A stretch of DNA of 64,000 nucleotides, from positions 88,130,997 through 88,194,996 of the forward strand of contig CM031607.1 of NCBI GenBank assembly GCA_018398815.1. The letters are read 5' to 3'. The position numbers and the translations under genes are program-made. The first letter of the stretch is position 1. Every line of letters begins with the position of its first letter. Shown here one piece after another: positions 20,601 through 31,955 of this stretch. The notes below the pieces were generated by a model, which saw only the letters and a list, made by a program, of their open reading frames with translations, had not been told where the DNA came from and did no database searches. This DNA comes from Conus ventricosus (Eukaryota > Mollusca > Gastropoda > Neogastropoda > Conidae).

Positions 20601-22379
20601 TTGCCCCATACTTTCAAGGGCTTTTTAAGGGGACGTTGTCTATGAATAATTTTAATGACTACAAACATGTTATTATATTACAGACACCGAAGAAAAGTAC
20701 GCTTTCTACTCTGTTGGTTTTGACGTTTTTGCAACCCTACTTAGCGGGGGGAATTGGCAACAATATCAGTCAAAATTAGCATTATTACGAAGAGTGATTC
20801 ATATTTTTAAATATCCTAAAAGCGGGCAGACTTATTTGGAATTTTAGTTTTGTGCCCGCAAGATCGTTTAAAGGGTATTTTTTTGCTGTGCAAAAGATGA
20901 AGAAACCTTTAAAAAAGACAAATTTGAAATTTTTTAAAATCCTAAAATAACGAAAGTGCAATGTAAAATTGAGGGTGTCCAAACCAAATCTCGCTAGTGG
21001 GCTTAAACCTTATCGTTTTTTGATGAAATAAGAAAACTTTTTGGAGGGGGAGGGTAGAAATAAAAAGTTACTTGTGTCTAAAGTCTAATCTTCCCAGTGT
21101 TAGATTGTATTAGTTAAAACAAAAATAGGGTTTTATGGTTGACCAAAGGTCAACAGAGGAAAATCAGTTCATGAAGCGGGAGAACTGTCGAGACATAATA
21201 AAATTCAATTGATAAAAAAAGAGGTGAAAACCCCACAAACGTGTTTTTTGTTTTTAATATATGTGCGCAGCTGACTTGGGTTTAAAGATTTAAAGTGCCC
21301 TACCCAAATTTTTTTTATTTTAAAAAAAATGTCTGTTCAGCTTATCCAAAAGTACCTAAAGAAGAGAGTAGGCAACTCGCTGTTTAGAAGGAAAATTTAC
21401 CCGGGTTGTCCTGGCTGTAGAAAAACCCCCGCATAAAAAACCCTTTGATTAACAAACATTTCCAAATGCAAAAAAAATGAGCAGGACCTTTCAAAATACA
21501 GCAAAACCAAACGAAGGTATTCTGCTGCCCTTTTAAAGCTGTCCCATGTTAATACTGGAGCATGCTTAAACGCTGCTCGGCGGGAAAAAGTGTAGGGCTT
21601 TAGCAAAGGTGTTTGGGGCACGCGTTTTTTAGGCGGTTTGCCTTTAGCTCTCGGGCCCGGTTTTGCGTAGGTGCTGCTGAAAAAAAATAAAAACTTCCCC
21701 CAAAAACACCAGCCTTGGTTTTAACTAATAACAGTAAAATTGTTCTTTTAAAACTGAAAAAAAATAAAGACTAGGCTCCTCACAAGAAGAATTTTCGTTT
21801 TTCAGGCTGTTTTATGATCAAAAGACAAAAGTTTGATCTTCAAAGAAAGGCAAGGGGCAAGTTTTTCCAAAAGCCGCCCGGAATAAAAAAGGAATGTTTA
21901 AAAAAATAACAAAAATTAAAATTTTAAAATCCAAATTAACAAAAGAAAGGGGGGTTTTATCTTTATTTTTATCAAACCAAAAAACCCTTTTAAATTTATA
22001 ATATTTTTTTTTTAATTTAAAAAATTTTTAGTTTAAAAAAATCGCAATAAAAATAAAACCAACAATTTTTAAAATTAAAAAAATTTATAAAACAAAAAAT
22101 TCATTAAATCAATTGATTCCAAAAGACAGGCAACAATGTTGCTCAGTATTTCTCAATTCCCGAAACTAAAAAATAAAACCCCCATAAAAAAGTTCGTTTT
22201 AATCACTTTTTTAAAAAATAAAAAAATCTAAATCTTCCAAAACCCCCCCCAAAAAACTACCTCAAAGATTAACCCGGGTTGGGCAACCAATCTTTTCCCT
22301 TTATTGGGGGCTGGACAAAATAACTTGGTTTTCAGAGGGCAAACTTGAAAATCAATTAAACAGTCAATATGCGCCATTT

Positions 22380-24542
22380 CAACTTACATTCCCCCTTCCC
22401 CCAGCTTGGTAGCGAAAAAAAGGCAGTTAAACATAAAAAAACAACAAACAAAGTTTAGTGGTGGTTTGCAAAGGGTGATCACGTCCGCAAAAAGCAGAGA
22501 GAGTGCAACATCGCCTTGCATCAATGTCTTAATTTTTGGAATATCCTTTTCCGTTAGGTAGATCAAATTGAAAATTTGAAGAACAAAAAACCCCCAAAAA
22601 CTGTTATTTTACACTGGGTGAGGAAACAAAACTACCCCATCAGGTGTCAAGAACAGAAAAAAATTGGCGAACCAGACAAAAATCATGTTGACTTATACTG
22701 TGTTTTCACCGCGGGGCTACCACATTCACATTGATACAAAATGAGAAAATAAAGCGATACTTTAAAAAAATGGGCACAAAAAAGAATTTTGAAAAAAAAT
22801 GTTTAAAAGAAATTCTCCGTTCAAGCGTGAGCGAACATAAGAACTTTTTTCGGCCCCCGTTTCTGTAATACAGAAAAAATTCGCCCCCACCCGGATTAAA
22901 ATTAGTTTTTAAAAACTGGAAAAGGATGCAAATTTTCCTATGTGTTTCCGACTTTGAGCGTTTTGTTCCTTATGAAGGGCCGTGCCCCCAAAAACTTCGA
23001 AAAAAAGTTTAATGAGTAACTAGATTTGTTTTATTTGCTTCATTGTTGTCGGTCGGTGGGCCATTCGCACCCGAATTGTATAGGGACCGATGCGAAATTC
23101 TTTTTAAAGCATGCAGAAAATGCCGTAATGATGTTTTAATAATTAAATTATTTAAAAAATAATGGCCCGAAGACCAAGAACGTATAAAACGCCAAATTGT
23201 TGGGTTTGCAGTTTAGAACTAATGTCTAACAGTGGGAAACCAACCGGGGCATAAGGCCTGACACATTAGTGGAAAGTTCAGAGGGCAGCAACGTAAAAGC
23301 AATCTTCAAATAAAGTTTTAACAAAGACATGGAAGCTGCCTAATTCTTTCCAATTGCGAGGTTACGACTCTCACCTTTAATGCAAAGCAGTAACGGCCTT
23401 TTGGGGTCTGCATTGCACAGTCATCAAAAGTTTTTGTGTTTCACTTTAAATAAATGTTTTTTATGCTTATGCAGCAAAATTTGGGGTCATTAGAGTCGCG
23501 GCATGTCCTTAAAAAACCCGCCAATAACGGGAAAAATTTTTGACCAACTCTTGTTAGAAAAAGGGCGTTTCCCCTTTTTTTTAAGAACGTTGGGGGAAAA
23601 GGTTTTTACGAAGAACACTTCTCCTAAAATTGCGTTTGTTCTAGTTTAGAGGAAAAAGGAAATCAGTGATCGTTACCCGATGCCCGTGGTGGGAAAGTTA
23701 GGGTAAAACATGGGGGACTATATGATTCATACTTGTGGAGATGTTGTTTGTTGGCGGGTCTTTGAAAAATTTTAGAAAGTGATGAAAAATTATAGCCTGG
23801 ATCCGCGCTTAATTTTTGCGCCGGAAGGTTGGGAGTTTTTAAAATTTATGGAGTACGATTATTTTTTGTTGACCCACCAATGATTTTAGTGATTGAAAAC
23901 GGGATTTGGGGGAGGAATTAGTTGGCGTCGCATCATTACTGTTTAAAAAAAACAAAAAATACCTAGGATTATGATCCCAAATAAAAGGTCCAATTATTCA
24001 TGTATTTGTGCAAAAAAATCGTATGGATGGGCAATGGCGCAAACGCTTCCCTTACGCAACTTTAAATGTAAAGGGGGCGGGTTTTCCAAAAAAATATTCA
24101 AAAGATTAAAGGGTTTAGCGTTTTTACGCGGGTCACGCTGGTAATTCTGAATTGACTTAGAAAATCCCCATGAATCCATGCCCAAATAATGACTATCCCC
24201 TTGCTGCAGAAAGTCTAAAGTGGCGAAACAGAGCCGCCTAAACTTGTCCTATCTTGAGGCAAAAAAAAATTTTTGTCTGTCTTACGGCTTTGCAATTTTT
24301 TAAGACACGGTTTGAAGTTGGAGCTGTTCTCGTATAATTGCTTTTGTCAAGAACAGTTTTTTGAAAACATAATCAGAAGAACAGATCTCAGAAAATAAAT
24401 CCCCGATGCTTCAGAAAAAGACTTTTTCAAGCTGAGAAAAACAGTGTTTTGGAAAGATATGGAAAATCCCCGCGCAAAAAACGTCAGATTGGTCACCGAG
24501 GAAAGAAACAATTAAAAAAAAAAAAAAAAAAAAAAAAAACCC

Positions 24543-24586
<44 letters not shown>

Positions 24587-24700
24587 TTTAAAATTTCGGT
24601 ACTTTTAAAAGGGAAAAAATTAAAAATCAGTTTTTTTTAAAATGAAAAAAAAAAAGTAATTTAAGACAAACCTGTAAAATTTTTTTGGGGTTCGTTTAAA
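22380..24700 (+). pseudogene. noisy second copy of Polinton DNA polymerase B
   Basis: It matches 25450-27840 in order with dozens of single-base indels, for example TTGGTAGCGAAAA near 22406 versus 25470, CTTTGAGCGTTTTGTTCCTT near 22952 versus 26050, and GTTACGACTCTCACC near 23363 versus 26500. Exonuclease and palm motifs are scattered over all three frames. It ends in A-runs at 24513-24583 where the clean copy reads AAGCAATTAAGCTGAC. The error pattern suggests uncorrected long-read sequence rather than biological decay. Confidence 0.85.
24513..24583. repeat. poly-A tracts in the noisy block
   Basis: Two A-runs of roughly 23 and 39 bases separated by CCCC. The matching clean sequence near 27730 has no such runs, so they are probably base-calling artefacts. 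Confidence 0.8.
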
Positions 24701-25376
24701 TTTTCAAAGGTTTTGGAAAAAAAAAGGTTTTTTATTGGGAAATATTTAATTTATGGTTTAAGGGCAAAAAGTTTGTTTTGACCGGAGAAAACTTAAGAAA
24801 AGAAAGGGGTACTGCATGGTGAGGGCAAAAATCTGAAATCAAAGAAATTGTTTGGGGAATAAATTTTTTCTCAAGTAAAAATAGATTAATTTTGGAAATA
24901 AAAAGGTTTAAAAAAGAATATTTGTTAGAACAAAAAACAAAACGGGTTTTTTGGTTTTTTGGGTTGAAAAACCCGGTTTTATATTTTTCCTTTGGCTTGG
25001 GAAAAAAATTTTTTTATTTATCTTTTTGGTTTTTTGCGGGTTTTATAAGAAGCCAATGGTAAGGGAAGAAGTTTAAAATCAAAAAGTTTTAAAATGATAT
25101 CAGTCTAGAAGTCATTGATCCACCCAAACGTACAGGAAAAGTCAAGTGTTGCTCATGCTATTTCTCAAGTTCCAGTAAACTAACAATTGACCGCCAGTTA
25201 AAGTAATGTTAGCTGTTTTAATCGACTATATAACAATAAATAAAGAAATCAAGAAGTCTGGGTCTCAACTAAACAACAGACTATTCTTTCTCAAAATGAC
25301 TTAACACCGGTTGGGCAGACCAACTGCTTACACAGTTTGATGTGGCCGCTGAAGAAGCCAAAATGAGAGGCTCTGG

Positions 25377-28300
25377 TTGGTCGAGGGCGAAGTCTTAGAG
25401 ATCAGATTAAACAGTCTAAGTATGGGGCCGATTGTAGGCAGGCTACATTCCGCTGCCCCCAGCATTGGTAGCGAAAAGAGCAGTTCAAAACATAAAAAAT
25501 ACAGACAACAAATGTTTCATGTGGTGTGTTCTCGCAAGGCTGCATCACGTCCGCAAAAACGCAGAGAGAGTGACAACTATCAGCCTTGCATCAATGATCT
25601 TAATTTTTCGTGGAATATCCTTTCCTGTTAGGTAGATCAAATTGAACGTTTGAAGAAACAAAACCAACCAATAACTGTTAATATCTACACTTGGGTGAGG
25701 AAACAATTCTACAGCCCATCAGGTGCCCAAGAACAGCCCAAAAATTGGCGAACCAGAAAAAATCTGTTGACTTATTTACTGATTTTTTCACCAGCGGGGC
25801 TACCACATTACACATTGATACGAACAATGAGTAAACTAATGCAGATACTTCAAAAGATGGGCACAAACAAGAATTCTGTAGAAAATGTTTAACAAGAATT
25901 CCATCCGTTCAAGCCGTGAGCGAACATAAGAAAACATTGTATCGGCCCAGTTGACTGTAATACAGACTAATTACGCCCCCACCTGGATCTAAAGTTAGTT
26001 TTAAGAACTGGAAACGGATGCAAAATTCTCCATATGTTGTTTACGCAGACTTCGAGTCGCTTATTGTTCCTTATGAAGGGCCAGTGCCACAAAAACTTCG
26101 AAAAACAGTCTTAATGAGTAATCATCAGATTTGTTCATTTGCCTTCATTGTTGTCAGGTCGGATGGCGCCCATTCAGCACCAGAATTGTATAGAGGACCA
26201 GATGCTGCAGAATACTTCTTAGAACGCATGCAGAAAGTGCGTAATGACTGTTCTAATAATCTAAACTTATCTGAAATCATAATGACGCCCGAAGACCAAG
26301 AACAGTATAAATCAGCCACACATTGTTGGATTTGCAGTTTAGAACTAATGTCTAACAGTGAGGAAACCAATCCGACAGTAAGAGACCATGATCACATTAG
26401 TGGAAAGTTCAGAGGAGCAGCACACAGTAAATGCAATCTTCAACTAAAGTTTGAACCAAAGACATGGAAGCTGCCTATATTCTTTCACAACTTGCGAGGT
26501 TACGACTCTCACCTTATAATGCAAGCAGTAACCGACGCCTTTAGGGTGTCATGCATTGCACAGTCATCAGAAAAGTACATGTGTTTCACTTTAAATAACA
26601 TGTCTTTTTATGACTCTATGCAGCACATGATGGGCTCATTAGAGTCGCTGGCTATGTCCTTAAAATCCTGCCCAATAACGGAAGAATATTTTGACCCAAC
26701 TCTTGTTAGAAAGGGCGTTTACCCTTATGAATACATGAACAGTTGGGAAAGGTTTGACGAAGACACACTTCCTCCTAAAGTTGCGTTCTGTTCTAGTCTT
26801 AGAGGAAAGGAAATCAGTGACTCCGATTACCAGCATGCTCAAGATGCGTGGCAGAAGTTAGAGTGTAAAACAATGGGAGACTATCATGATTCATACTTGA
26901 TGGCAGATGTATGTTTGTTGGCGGACGTCTTTGAAAATTATAGAAAGACCTGCATGAAACATTATAGCCTGGATCCTGCGCATTACATTTCTGCGCCCGG
27001 AATGAGTTGGGACGCTTTCTTAAAATTTACTGGAGTACAGATTGATTTATTGTCTGACCTACCAATGATTCAGATGATTGAAAACGGATTGCGCGGAGGA
27101 ATTAGTATGGCGTCGCATCATTACTGTAAAGCAAACAACAAATACCTAGATGATTATGATCCAAGTAAAAGGTCCAATTATCTCATGTATTTAGATGCAA
27201 ACAATCTGTATGGATGGGCAATGGCGCAATCGCTTCCATTACGCAACTTTAAAATGTACACAGGTGGCGGTACAAATAATATTCAAAAAGCATTAAAGTG
27301 GTTGAGCAGTTTGACGCGGGTCAACAGCGTGGATACATTCTAGAAGTTGACTTAGAATATCCTCATGAACTCCATGACCTAAATAATGACTATCCATTAG
27401 CTGCAGAAAGTCTAAAGATGGCGAAAACAGAGCCGCCTAAACTTGTGCCTAATCTTCGAGGCAAAAAAAATTATGTCTGTCATTACAGGCTTCTGCAATT
27501 TTATTTAAGACACGGTTTGAAGTTGGCAGCTGTTCATCGTATAATTGCTTTTGATCAAGAACAGTTTATGAAACCATACATCATGAAGAACACTGATCTC
27601 AGAACTAAATCCACAGATGCTTCAGAAAAAGACTTTTTCAAGCTGATGAACAACAGCTGTTTTGGAAAGACTATGGAAAATCCACACAAGCGCAAAGACG
27701 TCAGATTGGTCACCAGAGAGAACGAAGCAATTAAGCTGACTTCAAAACCAAATTATCAGGACTTAAGAAGATTTCATGATCAGCTTTTTGGCATAATAAT
27801 GAAAAAAAAGAAAGTCAAATTAGACAAACCTGTATTTATTGGGTTTACTGTTTTAGAATTATCAAAGCTTTTGATGTTAGAATTTCTTTATGACTACTTT
27901 AAACCCTTGTATCCGGAGTCCAAAGTACTTTACACAGATACAGTTTTGTTATAGATATCCCTACTGAAGACATCTATAAAGACATGGAATTAGAAGTAGC
28001 TAAAGGGCATGCGGGATGGTACGACACATCTGATTATCCTAAAGATTCGCCTTTGCATTCAATTACTAACAAGAAGGTTTTAGGAAAGATGAAGGATGAA
28101 TTATCTGGAAAGGTGATTAAGGAGTTTATTGGTTTAAGGTCGAAAATGTACTGTATTTCGAGCCAGGAGAAAACCATTAAGAAAGCAAAGGGGATATCTC
28201 GCAGTGTTGTGCAGTCAAACATATCACATGACAACTACAAAGAAGCATTGTTTGGCAATAAGACTTTTCATCATGACAACGTAAAACTACGATCTAATCT

Positions 28301-28415
28301 ACATGAGATCAACACAACGGTTGTAACAAAGAAGTCATTAGATAGAACAAACACAAAACGTGTGTTTGTTAATCCCGAGTTTTCATATGCAATTGGACAT
28401 TGGAGAACAGCATAA
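25377..28415 (+). pseudogene. Polinton protein-primed DNA polymerase B (pPolB), frameshifted
   Basis: The N-terminal part (25377-26010) is broken across frames but shows family features, including NQPITVNIYTWVRKQFY. From 26018 the exonuclease domain is open: VVYADFESL (Exo I), FFHNLRGYDSHLI (Exo II) and YLMADVCLLADVFENYR (Exo III). The polymerase domain shows MYLDANNLYGWAMAQ (motif A, about 27190) and FFKLMNNSCFGKTMENP (motif B, about 27640). Motif C (about 27930) reads LYTDTVLL and stop: a small deletion removes the second catalytic Asp and shifts the frame. The thumb continues at 27984-28415 (EFIGLRSKMYCISSQEKTIK). Frame changes at about 27300 and 27945 make it inactive. Confidence 0.92.
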
Positions 28416-28796
28416 TTATATATCTTCTTTGTCCGCGGGTTCGGGTTTATATTTTTCCCGAAGTTTATCTATAAGCTCAATCGCATCAATATCCAATTCA
28501 TCCAAAATTTTTCTCATGTTTGCTTGATGTGCTCGAATTTTTTTTATTATTTCAAGATATTCTTTATCCCATTTTTGATAATCAAAATTTGGGATTTGGG
28601 GCTGTAGGTTATCTGGATGCATTGCCATGTGCTGATGAGTCCTCGCAAATGTTGCCCTAATAGAATTCAAATCATATGAATCCTGCATCAATTCTAAGGT
28701 CTTTTCATTTATCATTCTTGCTTCCGGTTTAGTTCCATGTAAGAATTCTTTCTTCTGTGCCTCAATACGTAAGGTTTCTTCGTTGTGAGCTTCCAT
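28416..28796 (-). CDS. Polinton hypothetical protein, charged coiled coil
   Basis: Open frame of 126 codons, start at 28796. It is rich in Glu, Lys and Asp, with helical segments (ETLRIEAQKKEFLHG and ELIDKLREKYKPEPADKEDI) that suggest a coiled coil. No catalytic motif and no signal peptide. It is convergent with the polymerase gene, sharing the boundary at 28415/28416. The family was not recognised. It is one of the few unbroken frames in this element. Confidence 0.6.
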   Translation of the reverse strand: MEAHNEETLRIEAQKKEFLHGTKPEARMINEKTLELMQDSYDLNSIRATFARTHQHMAMHPDNLQPQIPNFDYQKWDKEYLEIIKKIRAHQANMRKILDELDIDAIELIDKLREKYKPEPADKEDI

Positions 28797-28821
28797 TTTA
28801 ACTCAAATATATTTACGTAAA

Positions 28822-29773
28822 TTAATTAAGCGGAACTGTGTCTGGTGGGATCATCTGTAGTTCCTCCTTCACAAAAGATCTTTGAGGAGCCGGTTGTTTT
28901 GTTGTGTCAGTTTCTCGAAAATAATACACGGGCGGATTCATTTTTACAATTCTTTTTATTTCATATGGGTCAACACTCCAAACTGGATCGGTTGCCCTGA
29001 TGCGAGTGTCCCCTTCTGCTTCTCCCGGCAAATAAAGGTACCTTGCTTTCAAACCAAATGGCAATAGTTTGCTGGTTGTACTGGAGTCTTCAGCAACATT
29101 TATTGTTGTTTTTTGATTGCTTGTACTGGTTTTAGCCCCATTAATTTAAATTCTTCATTATTCATTGCACATAGAACCGAGGGCAGTCTTCTAACAATTC
29201 TGTGTTGCGAGAATTGTCAATCAGCTCTCTGTGATACTGGTAGGAGAAAAGTCTCTCAGATAACTGTTTGTTAAAGTTTTCAACTAAAGCCTGTGATCTA
29301 TGAACTCCCGGAATGCCTCTTTTAATGGTAACTCTATGTTTTAACAATAACTGATTCACTCGGCCTTTAAATTCTTTTCCATCATCGACTTGAATCATGC
29401 GAGGATAAGTTAAAGGACCTCGTTGGTATATCAGTTGTATGGCAACAGCAGAAGCACTCTTTTGTGTTAATGGTTCCGCATCTTTGTATCTTGAAGCTAT
29501 GTCAATGACTGTAAGTGCGTACTTAAATCTTTTTCGTCTAATCGTATCATGGGGTAAATATAGAAGGTCCATTTGATGGGTGTCGTTCGGTATTGTATTC
29601 ACAAAGTGTGGTCTCTGTATTCGTCTAGGCGCAGGTAGATAAATTTGCCAAATCGCTTGTTTAGATAACCATTCTTTTGCTGTTTGTTCGCTAACTCCTG
29701 CTGCTTGGTTTAGCTTTTTAATTGCTGTAATTCCCTTCCAATATCCTTTTGGCGAATAGTAGATTTTGTTCAT
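28822..29773 (-). pseudogene. Polinton retroviral-type integrase, frameshifted
   Basis: The catalytic core is open from 29773: HQMDLLYLP (Asp69), then ALTVIDIASRY, then MIQVDDGKEFKGR (Asp130) and ALVENFNKQLSE (Glu165), a D-D-about 34-E arrangement. After frame changes near 29210 and 29115 it continues NNEEFKLMGLKPVQA. A C-terminal SH3/chromo-like module lies at 29064-28822 (RATDPVWSVDPYEIKRIVK, then PPVYYFRET, then FVKEELQMIPP). Polinton integrases join element ends to the host chromosome and make 6-bp duplications. The catalytic triad survives but the frames do not join. Confidence 0.9.
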
Positions 29774-29780
29774 TTTTTAT

Positions 29781-30187
29781 TCAGCCAATATTATGCGCAA
29801 CAAAATACACAACAGTCATACCAAAGACAATAAACGCGATTTCTTGCATCTTTTGTTTTTCTGATGGATGATAAAAGTCGCTAAATTTTGGTGGGGGCAA
29901 TGTCTCAATTGGCTTGCCTGTTACAAGGTAATATTCTTTTATTGCTTGATCAACATCTTTAAACGTGTAAGCTGCATGCCCCTGTTTTTCAGTTTGTTAT
30001 TAATAAAATCTAACTGCTCAATTCTCTGCTTTTCATAGTGATCTTGTGCTGCAGCTAGTTGCTCCATAGCTTTGTTATGTCTTTTTCTCTCGCCATCATC
30101 CTGCAGTTTACTAAATGCGTAATTACTTCCGCTAAAAGCAAGCGCATTAACCACAGCGCCACCTATCATCATTATGAGTGAAGCCAT
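29781..30187 (-). pseudogene. Polinton small membrane/coiled-coil protein, one frameshift
   Basis: It begins MASLIMMIGGAVVNALAFSG (hydrophobic N-terminal segment), followed by a basic coiled coil (ERKRHNKAMEQLAAAQDHYE). After a frame change near 29985 it continues FKDVDQAIKEYYLVTGKPIE, a FSDFYHPSEKQK motif and a C-terminal membrane segment (EIAFIVFGMTVVYFVAHN), with a stop at 29781. The arrangement of an N-terminal hydrophobic segment, a coiled coil and an SDFYHPS plus TM tail recurs in animal Polintons. Function unknown, possibly a virion membrane protein. Confidence 0.65.
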
Positions 30188-30211
30188 TTTTATAAATGTA
30201 TTTTTTCAATT

Positions 30212-30442
30212 TTACATATTTATATTCTCTGGAATTATTCCTTGCTTAACTAAAAAATCTTTCGTAGCGAACGAAGCTGTAATAACAGCAATCAGCTTTG
30301 CCGAATCCTCAAAGTCTAGTTTGCCAAGATCTGCCGGTTTTATTTTTAACAGGCTTTTACCAAGCATTGTGTATACTACACTTAGGCCTCCAATAACAGC
30401 AGAATGGTATACAAGGTTGGTACCAGTTTTTTTGGTGCTCAT
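30212..30442 (-). CDS. Polinton small membrane protein
   Basis: 76 codons from 30442. It has two hydrophobic segments (NLVYHSAVIGGLSVVYTMLG and LIAVITASFATKDFLV) and the conserved-looking link LGKLDFEDSAKL before a C-terminal KQGIIP. Comparable small two-helix proteins occur in other Polintons. Intact, function unknown. It lies upstream of and in the same direction as the coiled-coil membrane protein gene, and diverges from the gene at 30480. Confidence 0.65.
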   Translation of the reverse strand: MSTKKTGTNLVYHSAVIGGLSVVYTMLGKSLLKIKPADLGKLDFEDSAKLIAVITASFATKDFLVKQGIIPENINM

Positions 30443-30479
30443 TTTTAAAAAATAAAATAATTATAATTAATAAAAAAAC

Positions 30480-30990
30480 ATGAACACCGATGATCTGCTA
30501 GAGCTACAGAGCGGCCTAAACCGTCTTGGACTTACAAATGAAGAAGTTGATGACCAAGCTATTATGTCCAAAAAGGAGAGGCTGTATTCTTTGGCAGCAT
30601 GTGGAAAAACAAAACAGTTCCTCGGAACTGAATTCAGCATAGAACAAATTCAAGAGATGTCGCCACAAGACATTGTAAAGTATCATAACAGGTATGAAGC
30701 GCAACTAGGATCAAGAATGGTTAAAAAGTGTTGGGCAAACGGTTCTTAGTTTGTACACTAAACTAGTCAGTAGATTTGCTCCCATTGATTCTGAACAAGA
30801 CTTTATGTATGATTTAACGCAGGATCCAGTTTTAACAAAGTCATTAGAGTCTCTAAGCTGTGATCTATATTACAGATTCGGAACATTGTTATCGCCATTA
30901 ATCATGGGATTAATTACTTTTAATCATATAGATTTTATTTCCCTTCAAAATGACCAAGCCAGGAAAATCAGCAGAATCAGAAAACACTGA
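30480..30990 (+). pseudogene. Polinton hypothetical protein, one frameshift
   Basis: First part 30480-30749 (MNTDDLLELQSGLNRLGLTN to YHNRYEAQLGSRMVKK), then a frame change near 30740 into YTKLVSRFAPIDSEQD, then LESLSCDLYYRFGTLLSPLI and MGLITFNHIDF. The C-terminal helices with LxxLYxRxGxxLAPL-like spacing occur in an uncharacterised Polinton protein. Its 3' end overlaps the start of the next gene at 30949. Confidence 0.65.
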
Positions 30991-31410
30991 ATCAGGTGGA
31001 GAAAGTGACCAGTGAAAAGCATCCTCATCCTGGGCGTGTTGAAGCAGGAAAAAAATTAGCAGAGTGGAACAGACAAAGAAAAATTAATGTTACAATCACA
31101 GATTATAACTCATCATGAAAACATAACACCGCCAACGCCAGAACAAGTTGATTCAATGCCAGCTATAAAAACTCCATGTGATTCAAGGCCTACAGCGCCA
31201 AAGTCTTCATGGAATATTGAACTTAAAACTGTTGTCATTTTTGGCGCCCTTGCTGCTGCTGGGGGCGGTTATTACGGTTATAAAATATATAAACAACGCT
31301 GGCGAAAACAAAAGCAGTCAAAAAAATCTGAACCACTAAATACAGAAGACAAAAGCATGCCAGAACCACCAACAACAAAAGATCATTTTGATCCATTTCA
31401 AATGCAATAA
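30949..31410 (+). pseudogene. Polinton single-pass membrane protein, frameshifted
   Basis: Start MTKPGKSAESENTESGGESD at 30949, then in another frame HPGRVEAGKKLAEWNRQRKI (a recurrent Polinton motif). The third frame, 31087-31410, has PPTPEQVDSMPAI, SWNIELKTVVIFGALAAAGG (transmembrane) and GYYGYKIYKQRWRKQK (basic cytoplasmic edge). Two frame changes at about 31010 and 31085. Function unknown. Confidence 0.65.
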
Positions 31411-31455
31411 TATTTTAAGAACTTAATTTTAAAATTTTTTTGATAAAAATAGACC

Positions 31456-31698
31456 ATGGCATATTATTATTTGTTTAAAATGATGGAGTCAATAAATAAA
31501 GACATGGAGTCTATAAAAGACATTTCCATAGACCAGAATTGTAATCAATGCGGTTGCTTAGGATGTAAGAACTTCATTAAGATTTATGCTGACCAATCTT
31601 GCGCAGAGGACGCTAAGCAAAACATCCTCAGCAATGACGCGTTTTTTGAGCCGTGTGTGTACTATATTAGACATCTACTATTTAAGATAAAAACATAG
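31456..31698 (+). CDS. small Cys-containing Polinton ORF, unknown
   Basis: 80 codons, unbroken. It begins MAYYYLFKMMESINKDMESI and contains DQNCNQCGCLGCKNFIKI with a CxxCxCxxC-type cluster that could bind zinc. Its position after the membrane-protein gene and before the non-coding end suggests an accessory gene. No family recognised. Confidence 0.45.
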   Translation: MAYYYLFKMMESINKDMESIKDISIDQNCNQCGCLGCKNFIKIYADQSCAEDAKQNILSNDAFFEPCVYYIRHLLFKIKT

Positions 31699-31722
31699 AT
31701 TGTATTGTTTTTTTCTGATAAT

Positions 31723-31955
31723 TATAAGATAACTTGAATAAGAACTTGGTTGTACTTAGAGGATGACTTAATTACAATCTTGAGGCAACTTGATGTTAAG
31801 AACTTGAGGGACTTATCAAAACTTTCTTAAGAACTTGAGGTGACTTGTGCCAAGAATTGATTAAGAATTAGGGGTGACTTGCATTAAGAACTTAGAGTTT
31901 ACTTGAATTAAGAACTTGTAGACGATCTGTAGCGTTGTATAAGAACCTATGGCGA
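31723..31955. repeat. Polinton subterminal degenerate repeats
   Basis: About nine imperfect copies of a motif close to TTAAGAACTTGAGGTGACTT, spaced about 25-35 bp. The noisy copy at 37985-38150 contains the same array. It starts directly after the last ORF. Confidence 0.8.

Larger units (their letters stand above)
17640..25080. other. low-quality, homopolymer-distorted block inside the Polinton
   Basis: Frequent runs such as TTTTTTT, AAAAAA, CCCC and GGGG, and no frame open for more than about 95 codons. The part 22380-24700 is a recognisable noisy second copy of the DNA polymerase region 25450-27840. For 17640-22380 no clean counterpart exists in the window. It may hold the missing major capsid and protease genes, but none could be read. 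A Lys-rich coiled-coil-like stretch on the minus strand at 19256-19474 is the only faint coding hint. Confidence 0.75.

Noticed and set aside
24449..24640. Lys-rich small protein
   Set aside because: Consists of poly-A artefacts in a noisy block.
22380..27840. True tandem duplication of the polymerase gene in the Polinton
   Set aside because: The left copy has the error signature of raw reads. An assembly fault is the simpler explanation, so it is reported as noisy sequence and not as gene duplication.
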